A DNA stretch of 64,000 bases from Jeotgalicoccus sp052093725 (GCA_052093725.1 JBQDHL010000001.1:1-64000), one strand, 5' to 3'; positions 15,788 through 26,467 are shown, numbered from the stretch's first letter. The notes: generated by a model from the letters alone, not told the origin. Translations and numbers: made by a program.

Positions 15788-18700
15788 ATGAGTCAATTGA
15801 TTCAGTATGGAAGACATGCACAACGTAGAAGTTATGCGCGTATCGAAGAGAAGTTAGAATTACCTAACTTGATTGAGATTCAGACGGACTCGTACGAGTG
15901 GTTTTTAGAAACCGGTCTAATCGAAATGTTTAAAGATATTTCTCCAGTAGAAGATTTTACAGGGAATATGTCTTTAGAGTTTGTCGATTACAAGCTCGGC
16001 GAGTCGAAGTATAACGAGGAAGAAGCGAAAGATCACGACTCAACTTACTCAGCACCGCTGAGAGTGAAAGTCCGCTTAGTCATCAAAGAAACCGGCGAAG
16101 TTAAAGAGCAGGACGTATTTATGGGAGATTTCCCATTGATGACCGATACAGGTACTTTTATTATTAATGGCGCAGAACGTGTAATCGTTTCGCAATTAGT
16201 AAGAAGCCCATCTGTATATTTCTCTGAGAAGTTCGACAAGAATGGTAAATTGAACTTCGGAGCAACAGTCATCCCTAACCGTGGCGCATGGTTAGAATAT
16301 GAAATCGACGCAAAAGATGTCGTATATGTAAGAATCGACCGCACGCGTAAATTACCGATGACGGTATTATTACGTGCGTTAGGTTTTGCAACTGACGAAG
16401 AAATCATCAACCTTCTTGGCGATAACGAATATCTTCGTAATACGCTTGAGAAAGATGCGACAGAAACAGTCGACCAGGCCCTGTTAGAAATTTACGAAAG
16501 ATTGCGTCCAGGCGAACCGCCAACAGTAGAAAACGCACGTAATTTATTATATTCGAGATTCTTTGATCCAAAACGTTACGACCTTGCAAATGTCGGACGC
16601 TATAAGATGAATAAGAAACTTCATCTGCAAAACCGTCTCTTCAATCAAGTGCTTACAGAACCGATTGTTGACTCAGAGACAGGTGAAATTATTGCTGAAG
16701 CAGGTTCAACTATCGACCGCCGTACACTGGATTCGATTATGGAACAGCTTGAAACAACTGCTAACCTGCAAACTCATCACCTTGAACAAGGTCTTTTGGA
16801 TGAGCCTGTTGAAATTCAGTCGGTGAAAGTAAGATCACGCAACAACGAAGAGCATTCAACGACAGTAATCGGTAATGCTTTCCCTGATGTGGAAGTTAAA
16901 TCAATCACACCTTCAGATATTATTTCTTCAATGAGTTATTTCTTTAACTTATTAGAAGGTGTCGGCTTTACTGATGATATCGACCACCTTGGTAACCGCC
17001 GTCTGCGTTCAGTCGGTGAATTGCTGCAAAACCAATTCCGTATCGGTGTTTCACGTATGGAACGTGTTGTGCGTGAAAGAATGTCGATTCAGGATACTGA
17101 AACGGTAACACCGCAGCAGCTGATTAACATCCGTCCGGTAATTGCATCTATTAAAGAGTTCTTCGGAAGCTCGCAATTATCGCAGTTCATGGACCAGACG
17201 AACCCGCTTGCAGAACTGACGCACAAACGTCGTCTGTCAGCATTAGGGCCCGGCGGTTTAACTCGTGAACGTGCCGGTATGGAAGTACGTGACGTTCACT
17301 ACTCTCACTACGGACGTATGTGTCCGATTGAAACGCCGGAGGGACCGAACATCGGGCTGATTAACACGCTGTCGAGTTACGCACGTGTTAACGACTTTGG
17401 CTTTATGGAAACGCCATATAGAAAAGTAGACCCTGAAACGAATAAAGTAACGAATCAAATCGATTACTTAACAGCTGACGAAGAAGACAGCTATGTCGTT
17501 GCACAGGCAAACGCTGTTCTCGATGAAGATGGTGCATTCCTCGATGAGGAAGTTATCTGTCGTTTCCGCGGAAACAATACACAGATGCAGCGCGATCGTA
17601 TGGACTACATGGATGTATCGCCTAAGCAGGTAGTTTCTGCTGCGACAGCTTGTATTCCATTCCTTGAGAACGATGACTCTAACCGTGCGCTTATGGGTGC
17701 GAACATGCAGCGTCAGGCCGTTCCATTATTAAACCCTGAATCACCGTTTATCGGTACGGGTATGGAACACGTGTCTGCCCGCGACTCAGGTGCTGCAGTG
17801 ATTTCACGCTACAGAGGGCGTGTTGAGCATGTTGAAGCTAGAGAAATTCACGTTCGCCGTATCGAAGATAAAAACGGCAAAGACGTAGAGACAGAAAAAG
17901 ATGTTTACAGATTAACTAAGTTCGAGCGTTCAAACGCGGGAACTTGTTATAACCAGCAGCCTATTATTACTGAAGGCGATATTGTTTCTAAGGGTGAAAT
18001 GTTAGCTGATGGTCCTTCTATGGACAACGGTGAAATGGCACTTGGACGTAACCTTGTTGTCGGCTTTATGACTTGGGACGGTTATAACTATGAGGATGCT
18101 GTAATTATGAGTGAGCGTCTTGTGAAACAGGATGTATACACTTCAATTCATATTGAAGAATACGAATCTGAATCTAGAGATACGAAACTCGGACCTGAAG
18201 AAATTACGCGTGATATTCCAAACGTCTCTGATAGCGCGCTTAAGAAACTGGACGACCGCGGAATTGTTCACATTGGTGCTGAAGTTATCGACGGTGATAT
18301 TCTTGTCGGTAAAGTGACGCCTAAAGGTGTAACGGAATTAACTGCAGAAGAACGTCTGCTGCATGCAATCTTCGGTGAAAAAGCTCGTGAAGTAAGAGAT
18401 ACTTCACTGCGTGTACCTCACGGTGCAGGCGGAATCGTGCTTGACGTTAAAGTCTTCAACCGTGAAGACGGAGACGAATTATCACCTGGTGTGAACCAGC
18501 TCGTACGCGTTTATATCGTTCAGAAGAGAAAGATCTCTGAAGGAGATAAAATGTGTGGACGCCACGGTAACAAAGGTGTTATTTCGAAGATTTTACCAGA
18601 AGAAGATATGCCTTATATGCCAGACGGCACGCCAATTGACATCATGCTTAACCCGCTCGGAGTTCCATCTCGTATGAACATCGGTCAGGTGCTTGAACTG

Positions 18701-19330
18701 CACCTCGGTATGGCAGCACGTGCAATGGGCTTAAGAATGGCATCTCCTGTATTTGATGGAGCGAATGAAAACGATGTGTGGTCTACGATGGAAGAAGCAG
18801 GACTTGCACGCGATGGTAAGACGGTATTATATGACGGACGTTCAGGCGAACCGTTTGAAAACCGTATTTCTGTCGGCGTAATGTACATGCTGAAACTTGC
18901 ACACATGGTTGACGATAAACTTCACGCAAGAAGTACTGGACCATACTCATTAGTAACGCAGCAGCCGCTTGGTGGTAAAGCACAATTCGGTGGACAGCGT
19001 TTTGGTGAGATGGAAGTATGGGCACTTGAAGCATATGGTGCTGCATACACATTACAGGAAATCCTAACAGTTAAATCTGATGATACTGTCGGTCGTGTGA
19101 AAACATACGAAGCGATTGTTAAAGGTGAAAACCTGCCGAAACCAGGGGTTCCTGAGTCGTTCAGAGTATTGATGAAAGAACTTCAAAGTTTAGGCCTTGA
19201 CGTAAGTATCATGGATGAAAACGACGAAGAAATTGAATTGCGTGATACAGAAGATGATGAGATTCAAAGCCAACCGACTCAATCGGACAACGTAACTGCT
19301 TCAGCTAAAAATGAAAATGTTACTGAGTAA
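15788..19330 (+). CDS. rpoB: DNA-directed RNA polymerase beta subunit
   Basis: About 1180 residues. ATG 15788 (MSQLIQYGRH) is preferred because AGGGGTG lies 9 nt upstream; an in-frame GTG at 15776 overlaps that RBS. The rifampicin-resistance cluster reads SSQLSQFMDQTNPLAELTH and then KRRLSALGPGGL, with wild-type residues at the usual Gln, Asp, His and Ser positions. CPIETPEGPNIGLI is intact. The C-terminal tail after the conserved core (about 1150-1180) is acidic and Ser/Thr/Gln-rich. Confidence 0.98.
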   Translation: MSQLIQYGRHAQRRSYARIEEKLELPNLIEIQTDSYEWFLETGLIEMFKDISPVEDFTGNMSLEFVDYKLGESKYNEEEAKDHDSTYSAPLRVKVRLVIKETGEVKEQDVFMGDFPLMTDTGTFIINGAERVIVSQLVRSPSVYFSEKFDKNGKLNFGATVIPNRGAWLEYEIDAKDVVYVRIDRTRKLPMTVLLRALGFATDEEIINLLGDNEYLRNTLEKDATETVDQALLEIYERLRPGEPPTVENARNLLYSRFFDPKRYDLANVGRYKMNKKLHLQNRLFNQVLTEPIVDSETGEIIAEAGSTIDRRTLDSIMEQLETTANLQTHHLEQGLLDEPVEIQSVKVRSRNNEEHSTTVIGNAFPDVEVKSITPSDIISSMSYFFNLLEGVGFTDDIDHLGNRRLRSVGELLQNQFRIGVSRMERVVRERMSIQDTETVTPQQLINIRPVIASIKEFFGSSQLSQFMDQTNPLAELTHKRRLSALGPGGLTRERAGMEVRDVHYSHYGRMCPIETPEGPNIGLINTLSSYARVNDFGFMETPYRKVDPETNKVTNQIDYLTADEEDSYVVAQANAVLDEDGAFLDEEVICRFRGNNTQMQRDRMDYMDVSPKQVVSAATACIPFLENDDSNRALMGANMQRQAVPLLNPESPFIGTGMEHVSARDSGAAVISRYRGRVEHVEAREIHVRRIEDKNGKDVETEKDVYRLTKFERSNAGTCYNQQPIITEGDIVSKGEMLADGPSMDNGEMALGRNLVVGFMTWDGYNYEDAVIMSERLVKQDVYTSIHIEEYESESRDTKLGPEEITRDIPNVSDSALKKLDDRGIVHIGAEVIDGDILVGKVTPKGVTELTAEERLLHAIFGEKAREVRDTSLRVPHGAGGIVLDVKVFNREDGDELSPGVNQLVRVYIVQKRKISEGDKMCGRHGNKGVISKILPEEDMPYMPDGTPIDIMLNPLGVPSRMNIGQVLELHLGMAARAMGLRMASPVFDGANENDVWSTMEEAGLARDGKTVLYDGRSGEPFENRISVGVMYMLKLAHMVDDKLHARSTGPYSLVTQQPLGGKAQFGGQRFGEMEVWALEAYGAAYTLQEILTVKSDDTVGRVKTYEAIVKGENLPKPGVPESFRVLMKELQSLGLDVSIMDENDEEIELRDTEDDEIQSQPTQSDNVTASAKNENVTE

Positions 19331-19367
19331 TGTGCTGAGCTGAGAAAACTTTAGGGAGGAAAGCTCA

Positions 19368-22300
19368 TTGATAGATGTTAATAGATTTAAATATATGAAA
19401 ATTGGTTTGGCGTCACCGGAAAAGATTCGTTCATGGTCTTTCGGTGAAGTAAAGAAACCGGAAACAATCAACTACAGAACATTAAAACCGGAACGTGATG
19501 GTTTATTCTGTGAGAAGATTTTCGGACCAACAAAAGACTGGGAATGCAGCTGTGGTAAATACAAACGTGTCAGATACAAAGGCATGGTTTGTGACCGCTG
19601 CGGAGTCGAAGTTACACGCGCTAAAGTAAGACGTGAAAGAATGGGGCATATCGAACTTGCTGCTCCAGTAACTCACATTTGGTACTTTAAAGGAATCCCG
19701 TCACGTATGGGTCTTCTTTTAGACATGTCACCCCGCTCACTTGAGGAAATTATCTATTTCGCATCTTACGCTGTAATTAAGCCGGGACCTACTGGTCTCG
19801 AGCCTAAACAGTTGTTAAGCGAACGTGAGTACCGCGAGTATTACGATAAATTCGGTAATACTTTTACAGCGAAAATGGGTGCTGAAGCAATTAAAGATCT
19901 GCTTAACCAAATTGATTTAAATGCAGAACTTGAACAGCTTAGAAAAGAACTGGAAACAGCGACAGGACAACGTCTGACTCGTGCGATTAAACGCCTTGAA
20001 GTCGTTGAAGCATTCCGTCATTCAGGGAATGATCCAACATGGATGATTCTTGATGTGCTGCCGATTATTCCTCCGGAAATCCGTCCTATGGTTCAGCTTG
20101 ACGGCGGACGTTTTGCAACGAGTGATATGAACGACTTATACCGTCGTGTAATTAACCGTAACAACCGTCTGAAACGCCTTCTTGATTTAGGGGCTCCTGG
20201 AATTATCGTCCAAAACGAAAAACGTATGCTGCAGGAAGCTGTAGATGCGCTTATCGATAACGGACGCCGTGGCCGTCCTGTTACAGGACCGGGTAACCGT
20301 CCGCTTAAATCACTGTCTCATATGCTTAAAGGTAAGCAGGGACGTTTCCGTCAGAACCTTCTTGGTAAACGTGTTGACTATTCAGGACGTTCAGTAATCG
20401 TTGTTGGACCAAGCCTGAAAATGTATCAGTGTGGTCTGCCGAAGGAAATGGCGTTGGAACTGTTCAAGCCTTTCGTTATGAAAGAACTTGTATCACGTGA
20501 TTTAGCGACTAACATTAAAAATGCCAAAGGTAAGATTGAGCGCATGGAAAATGAAGTATGGGATGTTCTGGAAGATATAATTGCCGAGCACCCGGTACTG
20601 TTAAACCGTGCACCAACACTTCACCGTCTTGGTATTCAGGCTTTCGAAGCGAAATTAGTAGAGGGCCGTGCAATCCGTCTGCACCCGTTAGTTACAACAG
20701 CATATAACGCTGACTTTGATGGTGACCAGATGGCAGTACACGTTCCATTATCTAAAGAAGCACAGGCTGAAGCACGTATGCTGATGCTCGCTGCTCAAAA
20801 CATTCTTAACCCTAAAGATGGTAAGCCGGTAGTTACGCCTTCACAGGATATGGTACTTGGTAACTACTACTTAACACTTGAGCGCGAAGAGATGAAGAAC
20901 GAAGGACATATCTTCAAGAGTATCGATGAAGTTGTGATGGCTTACCAAAATGGTTACACATCACTTCATACACGCATTGGACTTCACACGCAGATATTGT
21001 CTGAAGAAAAAGTTTCATCTGAAAATAAAGGTAAAATATTAATGACGACTGTCGGTAAAGTAATATTTAACCAGATCATGCCGCCGTCATTCCCATATAT
21101 TAACGAACCTACACGTGAAAACTTAGAGCGTAAAACGCCAAACAAATATTTCATCGACGGTAAAGACATAGGTGAACATGGTTTAGCTGAAAAAGTCCAG
21201 GAAATGCCGCTTGTTTCTCCATTCGACAAGAAATTCCTTGGACAGATTATCGCTGAAGTCTTCAATAAGTTCCACATTACAGAAACATCTGTAATGCTTG
21301 ACTTGATGAAAGACCTAGGTTTCAAATACTCAGCGAAAGCTGGTATTACAGTAGGGGTTGCAGATATCGTTGTACTTCCTGAAAAACAGGTAATCATCGA
21401 CGAGACTGAAGAAAAAGTTGAAAGAGTTCAGAAACAGTTCTCACGCGGTTTAATTACTGAAGAAGAACGTTACAATGCTGTAATCGATCTCTGGACGAAA
21501 GCGAAAGATATTATCCAGGATAAACTGATGGCATCATTACACCGTCTGAACCCGATCTTCATGATGAGTGACTCGGGTGCCCGTGGTAACGCGTCAAACT
21601 TTACACAGCTTGCTGGTATGCGTGGACTCATGGCTAACCCGTCTGGTGAAATCATTGAACTTCCGATTAAATCAAGCTTCCGTGAAGGACTGACAGTACT
21701 CGAGTACTTTATTTCAACTCACGGTGCGCGTAAAGGTCTTGCCGATACAGCACTGAAAACTGCTGACTCAGGTTATCTGACACGCCGTCTTGTTGACGTA
21801 GCTCAAGATGTTATCGTAAGAGAAGAAGATTGTGGTACGGATAAAGGACTGCACGTTTCTGCACTGACAGAAGGTACAGAACTTATCGAACCTCTAATCG
21901 ACCGTTTAGAAGGCCGTTATGTGAAAGAAACAGTTAGACATCCGGAAACAGAAGAAGTAATTCTCGGCAGTAACGAATTAATTACGCCGGAACTTGCTAA
22001 AGAAATCGTTAACAGCGGACTTGAAGAAGTTTATATCCGTTCAGCATTTACATGTAATACACGTCACGGTGTATGTGAACGCTGTTATGGTAAAAACCTT
22101 GCGACTGGTGAAAAAGTTGAGGTCGGCGAAGCAGTTGGTACAATTGCCGCTCAATCAATTGGTGAGCCGGGTACACAGCTTACTATGCGTACATTCCACA
22201 CAGGTGGGGTAGCAGGTAGCGATATTACACAAGGTTTACCGCGTATCCAGGAATTATTTGAAGCTCGTAATCCGAAAGGACAAGCGCAAATTTCAGAAAT

Positions 22301-22988
22301 TCATGGTACGGTAACGGAAATTGAAGTCGTTAAAGACCGTCAGCAGGAAGTTAAAGTTAAAGGTGAGCACGAAACGCGTACTTATATGGTACCGGGAGCT
22401 GCACGCCTGCTGGTTGAAATTGGCGATAAAGTCGGTCCAGGTGAAGTGTTAAACGAAGGTTCAATTGAACCGAAACAGCTGCTTCAAGTTGCTGGTTTAA
22501 ATACGACACAGGAATATCTGCTTAAAGAAGTACAGAAAGTATACCGCATGCAAGGGGTAGAAATCGGTGATAAGCACGTTGAGGTTATGGTTCGTCAAAT
22601 GCTGCGTAAAGTACGCATTATCGATGCCGGAGACACTACGTTATTACCGGGTGCTTTAGTAGAGATTCACACGTTTACTGACGCTAACAAAGAAATATTC
22701 AAGAAGAGAAAACGTCCGGCAACGGCAAAACCAGTACTTCTCGGTATTACGAAAGCATCTCTTGAAACTGAAAGCTTCTTGTCAGCTGCCAGCTTCCAGG
22801 AGACAACTCGTGTACTGACAGATGCAGCAATTAAAGGGAAACGTGATAACCTTCTCGGTCTTAAAGAGAACGTTATTATCGGTAAACTTATTCCTGCAGG
22901 TACGGGAATGCCTAAGTATAAAGACGTAGAAATAAAAGTAGCTGAAAAAGCAGTATCAGAAGGCGAAGTTGTTCTTACAGAAGATTAA
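19368..22988 (+). CDS. rpoC: DNA-directed RNA polymerase beta' subunit
   Basis: 1206 residues. Starts with TTG at 19368 after GGGAGGAAAGC (MIDVNRFKYMKIGLASPEKIRSW). Zinc-binding CSCGKYKRVRYKGMVCDRCG near residue 60 and the catalytic NADFDGDQMAVH are intact. The second zinc site (CNTRHGVCERCYG) is present. Follows rpoB by 37 nt. Confidence 0.98.
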   Translation: MIDVNRFKYMKIGLASPEKIRSWSFGEVKKPETINYRTLKPERDGLFCEKIFGPTKDWECSCGKYKRVRYKGMVCDRCGVEVTRAKVRRERMGHIELAAPVTHIWYFKGIPSRMGLLLDMSPRSLEEIIYFASYAVIKPGPTGLEPKQLLSEREYREYYDKFGNTFTAKMGAEAIKDLLNQIDLNAELEQLRKELETATGQRLTRAIKRLEVVEAFRHSGNDPTWMILDVLPIIPPEIRPMVQLDGGRFATSDMNDLYRRVINRNNRLKRLLDLGAPGIIVQNEKRMLQEAVDALIDNGRRGRPVTGPGNRPLKSLSHMLKGKQGRFRQNLLGKRVDYSGRSVIVVGPSLKMYQCGLPKEMALELFKPFVMKELVSRDLATNIKNAKGKIERMENEVWDVLEDIIAEHPVLLNRAPTLHRLGIQAFEAKLVEGRAIRLHPLVTTAYNADFDGDQMAVHVPLSKEAQAEARMLMLAAQNILNPKDGKPVVTPSQDMVLGNYYLTLEREEMKNEGHIFKSIDEVVMAYQNGYTSLHTRIGLHTQILSEEKVSSENKGKILMTTVGKVIFNQIMPPSFPYINEPTRENLERKTPNKYFIDGKDIGEHGLAEKVQEMPLVSPFDKKFLGQIIAEVFNKFHITETSVMLDLMKDLGFKYSAKAGITVGVADIVVLPEKQVIIDETEEKVERVQKQFSRGLITEEERYNAVIDLWTKAKDIIQDKLMASLHRLNPIFMMSDSGARGNASNFTQLAGMRGLMANPSGEIIELPIKSSFREGLTVLEYFISTHGARKGLADTALKTADSGYLTRRLVDVAQDVIVREEDCGTDKGLHVSALTEGTELIEPLIDRLEGRYVKETVRHPETEEVILGSNELITPELAKEIVNSGLEEVYIRSAFTCNTRHGVCERCYGKNLATGEKVEVGEAVGTIAAQSIGEPGTQLTMRTFHTGGVAGSDITQGLPRIQELFEARNPKGQAQISEIHGTVTEIEVVKDRQQEVKVKGEHETRTYMVPGAARLLVEIGDKVGPGEVLNEGSIEPKQLLQVAGLNTTQEYLLKEVQKVYRMQGVEIGDKHVEVMVRQMLRKVRIIDAGDTTLLPGALVEIHTFTDANKEIFKKRKRPATAKPVLLGITKASLETESFLSAASFQETTRVLTDAAIKGKRDNLLGLKENVIIGKLIPAGTGMPKYKDVEIKVAEKAVSEGEVVLTED

Positions 22989-23047
22989 TTTTAACGGACG
23001 ATATTGATAAGAGAAAACATGCATTTATGGGTCAAATGTATGTGCCA

Positions 23048-23073
23048 AAGCCGCTCCGTAACAGGGGCGGCTT
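23048..23073 (+). terminator. Hairpin after rpoC
   Basis: AAGCCGCTCC (23048-23057) and GGGGCGGCTT (23064-23073), 10 bp with one G-U, 6-nt loop. The trailing CCTTATAAAA is a weak U-tract, so termination may be partial. Confidence 0.6.
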
Positions 23074-23178
23074 CCTTATAAAAAACTACTTGGAAATCCG
23101 GGTTTTTAATAGCCAGGAGAAGATATTTATGTTAATCTATTTATGTCTTAGCGATATGGATTTTTATATCGGGAATGC

Positions 23179-23208
23179 TTGACATAAAAGTTGCCTCGAT
23201 GGTATTAT
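23179..23208 (+). promoter_or_regulatory. Promoter of the rpsL-rpsG-fusA unit
   Basis: TTGACA (23179-23184), 18-nt spacer, TATTAT (23203-23208), about 150 nt upstream of rpsL. Confidence 0.7.
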
Positions 23209-23267
23209 AGTTAAGGTTACTTTATGAGGGCTATGTGCCTGATCATAAAGGAGACAAGTTGTATTTT

Positions 23268-23293
23268 TGTAAGATTTAAATCTTACAGATTTT
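23268..23293 (+). terminator. Perfect 20-nt palindrome with T-tract in the rpsL leader
   Basis: TGTAAGATTT (23268-23277) is exactly complementary to AAATCTTACA (23278-23287), followed by GATTTTTT. Between promoter and rpsL, it has the form of an intrinsic attenuator of the str-type operon. Confidence 0.6.
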
Positions 23294-23357
23294 TTATACT
23301 TTAAAAATGAACCACCTGGATGTGTGGATTAAGAAAAAGAGAGGAGGACATTCGATT

Positions 23358-23777
23358 ATGCCAACTATTAATCAGTTGATCAGAAAGTCACGCAGTACTA
23401 AATCACAGAAATCTGCATCGCCTGCATTGAACAGAGGTTTTAACAGTCTTAAGAAACGCGTTACTACTGACGCTGCGCCACAAAAACGCGGTGTTTGTAC
23501 ACGTGTAGGTACTATGACTCCTAAAAAACCAAACTCTGCTTTACGTAAATATGCACGTGTTAGATTATCTAATAACATTGAAGTAAACGCGTATATTCCT
23601 GGAATTGGTCACAACCTGCAAGAACATAGTGTTGTACTTATCCGCGGAGGACGTGTTAAAGACTTACCGGGGGTACGTTATCACGTAGTTCGTGGTGCGC
23701 TTGATACTTCAGGTGTTGAAGGACGCAGACAAAGCCGTTCACATTACGGTGCTAAAAAACCTAAAGCTGACAAGTAA
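23358..23777 (+). CDS. rpsL: 30S ribosomal protein S12
   Basis: 139 residues. ATG 23358 (MPTINQLIRK) is chosen over the in-frame ATG at 23307 because GAGGAGGA lies 8-9 nt upstream and S12 starts this way. TPKKPNSALRKYARV keeps the Lys that confers streptomycin sensitivity. Confidence 0.97.
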   Translation: MPTINQLIRKSRSTKSQKSASPALNRGFNSLKKRVTTDAAPQKRGVCTRVGTMTPKKPNSALRKYARVRLSNNIEVNAYIPGIGHNLQEHSVVLIRGGRVKDLPGVRYHVVRGALDTSGVEGRRQSRSHYGAKKPKADK

Positions 23778-23846
23778 TATTCAGTCCCTTTAGTTACGAA
23801 AGTAAACTTGAAAAAATGATAAAAAAAGATTGGAAGGAGGATAATT

Positions 23847-24317
23847 ATGCCACGTAAAGGTCCAGTACCAAAAAGAGATGTATTACCGGATCCGATTCAC
23901 AATTCTAAACTTGTGACTAAACTCATCAACAAGATGATGATCGACGGTAAACGAGGAACTTCGCAAAAAATTCTTTATAATGCATTTGCACTAGTACAAG
24001 AACGTTCTGGTAAAGATGCTATGGAGGTTTTTGACGAAGCGATTGAAAACATTATGCCACTACTTGAGGTTAAAGCACGCCGTGTTGGTGGGTCAAACTA
24101 CCAAGTACCGGTTGAAGTTCGTCCAGAACGCCGTACTACTCTTAGCTTACGTTGGCTTGTGAACTACGCACGTCTGCGTGGGGAAAAGACAATGGAAGAA
24201 AGATTAGCTAATGAAATTCTAGATGCTGCAAACAACACAGGTGGAGCAGTTAAGAAACGCGAAGAAAGTCATAAAATGGCTGAAGCTAACAGAGCATTTG
24301 CACACTACCGCTGGTAG
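23847..24317 (+). CDS. rpsG: 30S ribosomal protein S7
   Basis: 156 residues, standard length. N-terminal MPRKGPVPKRDVLPDP and GGSNYQVPVEVRPERR are typical. RBS GGAAGGAGGA. Primary assembly protein of the 30S head. Confidence 0.97.
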   Translation: MPRKGPVPKRDVLPDPIHNSKLVTKLINKMMIDGKRGTSQKILYNAFALVQERSGKDAMEVFDEAIENIMPLLEVKARRVGGSNYQVPVEVRPERRTTLSLRWLVNYARLRGEKTMEERLANEILDAANNTGGAVKKREESHKMAEANRAFAHYRW

Positions 24318-24376
24318 GATGCTTTGCCCTTTAGTATTTAAATCTAATCCAAACCTGGAAGGAGAAAAGAATACTC

Positions 24377-26458
24377 ATGGCAAGACCATTCACTTTAGAA
24401 AATACTCGTAATATCGGTATCATGGCTCACATCGATGCTGGTAAAACTACGACTACTGAACGTATTCTTTATTACACAGGTCGTATCCACAAACTTGGAG
24501 AAACGCACGAAGGTGCTTCGCAAATGGACTGGATGGCGCAGGAGCAGGAACGTGGAATCACGATCACATCTGCTGCGACAACAGCCGAGTGGGATAACCA
24601 CCGTGTAAACATTATCGATACACCGGGACACGTAGACTTCACTGTTGAAGTTGAGCGTTCATTACGTGTACTTGATAGTGCGGTTACAGTACTTGATGCA
24701 CAATCAGGTGTTGAGCCACAAACAGAAACTGTATGGCGTCAAGCGACAACATACGGCGTTCCAAGACTTGTATTCGTAAACAAAATGGACAAAGTTGGTG
24801 CTGATTTCCAGTATTCAGTAGGCACTATCAGAGACCGTTTACAGGCGAATACACACCCAGTACAAATCCCTATTGGTGCTGAAGATAATTTCTCAGGAAT
24901 CATTGATCTTGTAGAAATGAAAGCGCACCTTTATCCAAACGATTTAGGAACTGATATTGAAACAGTTGAAATTCCTGAAGAGCACATGGAAAGAGCAGTA
25001 GAAGCAAGAGAAGCACTTATCGAAGGTTTAGCTGACGTTAATGAAGACGTTATGGAAAAATACCTCGGTGGAGAAGATTTCTCTGTAGAAGAACTTAAAG
25101 CAGCTATTCGTCAAGCTACTTTAGATGTAGTTTTCTACCCTGCACTTTGTGGTACTGCATTTAAAAATAAAGGTGTTCAATTACTGCTTAACGCGGTAGT
25201 AGATTACCTGCCATCTCCATTAGACGTTAAACCGATTGTCGGTCATAAAGTGGATAATGAAGATGAAGAATATATTGCAAAACCAGATGATTCTGAGCCG
25301 TTTGCAGCATTAGCGTTTAAAGTATTGACAGATCCATTCGTTGGTAAACTTACTTTCTTCCGCGTGTACTCAGGTACACTTGATGCTGGTTCTTACGTAC
25401 AGAACACTACTAAAGGTAAACGTGAACGTGTTGGCCGTATCTTACAGATGCACGCTAACTCACGTGAAGAAATCGCAACTGTTTACTCAGGCGATATCGC
25501 TGCTGCAGTAGGTCTTAAAGACACTGGTACAGGTGACACTCTTACACAAGAAAAACTTGAGATAATCCTTGAATCTATGGAATTCCCTGAACCGGTTATT
25601 CACTTATCGGTTGAGCCGAAGTCTAAAAGCGACCAGGACAAGTTAACGACTGCACTTGTTAAATTGCAAGAAGAAGATCCGACGTTCACTGCCAGAACTG
25701 ACCAGGAAACTGGACAAGTTATTATCGGCGGTATGGGTGAACTTCACCTGGACGTACTTGTTGACCGTATGAAACGTGAATTCAAAGTTGAATGTAACGT
25801 TGGTGCGCCAATGGTATCTTACCGTGAAACATTTACAGTACCTGCTAAGGTACAAGGTAAATTTGCCCGCCAATCTGGTGGTCGCGGTCAGTTCGGTGAT
25901 GTTCACATTGAATTTACTCCAAACGAACAAGGTGCTGGTTTCGAATTCGAAAACGGTATCGTCGGCGGGGTAGTTCCACGTGAATATATTCCATCCGTAG
26001 AAGCTGGACTTAGAGATTCAATGGAAAACGGTGTACTTGCCGGCTATCCATTAGTTGACGTTAAGGCTAGACTTTACGATGGTTCTTACCACGATGTCGA
26101 TTCATCTGAGATGGCGTTTAAAATCGCTGCATCACTTGCACTGAAAGAAGCTGCTAAAGTTTGTAAAGCTGTTCTTTTAGAGCCGATGATGAAAGTTGAA
26201 ATCGTTATGCCTGAAGAATATTTAGGTGACATCATGGGTGACGTAACAAGCCGTCGCGGACGTGTAGATGGTATGAACGCTCGTGGTAACGCTCAAGTCG
26301 TTAACGCATTCGTTCCACTTTCTGAAATGTTCGGTTACGCAACGTCATTACGTTCAAACACTCAAGGTCGCGGTACTTACTCAATGGTATTCGACCACTA
26401 TGAGCAGGTTCCTAAATCAGTATCTGAAGAAATCATCAAGAAAAATACTGGTGAATAA
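24377..26458 (+). CDS. fusA: Elongation factor G
   Basis: 693 residues. G1 motif AHIDAGKTTTTE (about 17-28), DTPGHVDFT, NKMDKVGA, then domains II-V in order (GGRGQFGDVHIEF, MEVIV-like KVEIVMPEEYLGDIMGDV). Ribosomal translocase; target of fusidic acid. Preceded by GGAAGGAGAAAA. Confidence 0.97.
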   Translation: MARPFTLENTRNIGIMAHIDAGKTTTTERILYYTGRIHKLGETHEGASQMDWMAQEQERGITITSAATTAEWDNHRVNIIDTPGHVDFTVEVERSLRVLDSAVTVLDAQSGVEPQTETVWRQATTYGVPRLVFVNKMDKVGADFQYSVGTIRDRLQANTHPVQIPIGAEDNFSGIIDLVEMKAHLYPNDLGTDIETVEIPEEHMERAVEAREALIEGLADVNEDVMEKYLGGEDFSVEELKAAIRQATLDVVFYPALCGTAFKNKGVQLLLNAVVDYLPSPLDVKPIVGHKVDNEDEEYIAKPDDSEPFAALAFKVLTDPFVGKLTFFRVYSGTLDAGSYVQNTTKGKRERVGRILQMHANSREEIATVYSGDIAAAVGLKDTGTGDTLTQEKLEIILESMEFPEPVIHLSVEPKSKSDQDKLTTALVKLQEEDPTFTARTDQETGQVIIGGMGELHLDVLVDRMKREFKVECNVGAPMVSYRETFTVPAKVQGKFARQSGGRGQFGDVHIEFTPNEQGAGFEFENGIVGGVVPREYIPSVEAGLRDSMENGVLAGYPLVDVKARLYDGSYHDVDSSEMAFKIAASLALKEAAKVCKAVLLEPMMKVEIVMPEEYLGDIMGDVTSRRGRVDGMNARGNAQVVNAFVPLSEMFGYATSLRSNTQGRGTYSMVFDHYEQVPKSVSEEIIKKNTGE

Positions 26459-26467
26459 TTCTTATAC

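Larger units (their letters stand above)
22989..23357 (+). other. rpoC-rpsL intergenic region without the usual L7Ae-family gene
   Basis: 369 nt. Bacillus and Staphylococcus carry a short L7Ae-type ribosomal protein gene here; I find no frame resembling it. The stretch holds a hairpin after rpoC, a promoter, and a palindrome with T-tract, all listed separately. A 17-codon frame with an AGGAGA site begins at 23129 but is unsupported. Confidence 0.7.

Noticed and set aside
17160..17260. Rifampicin-resistance substitution in rpoB, or streptomycin resistance in rpsL
   Set aside because: The key residues in both proteins are the sensitive wild-type ones.
23129..23182. 17-codon frame with AGGAGA in the rpsL leader, a possible leader peptide
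   Set aside because: It ends inside the -35 of the rpsL promoter and has no codon pattern typical of attenuation peptides.
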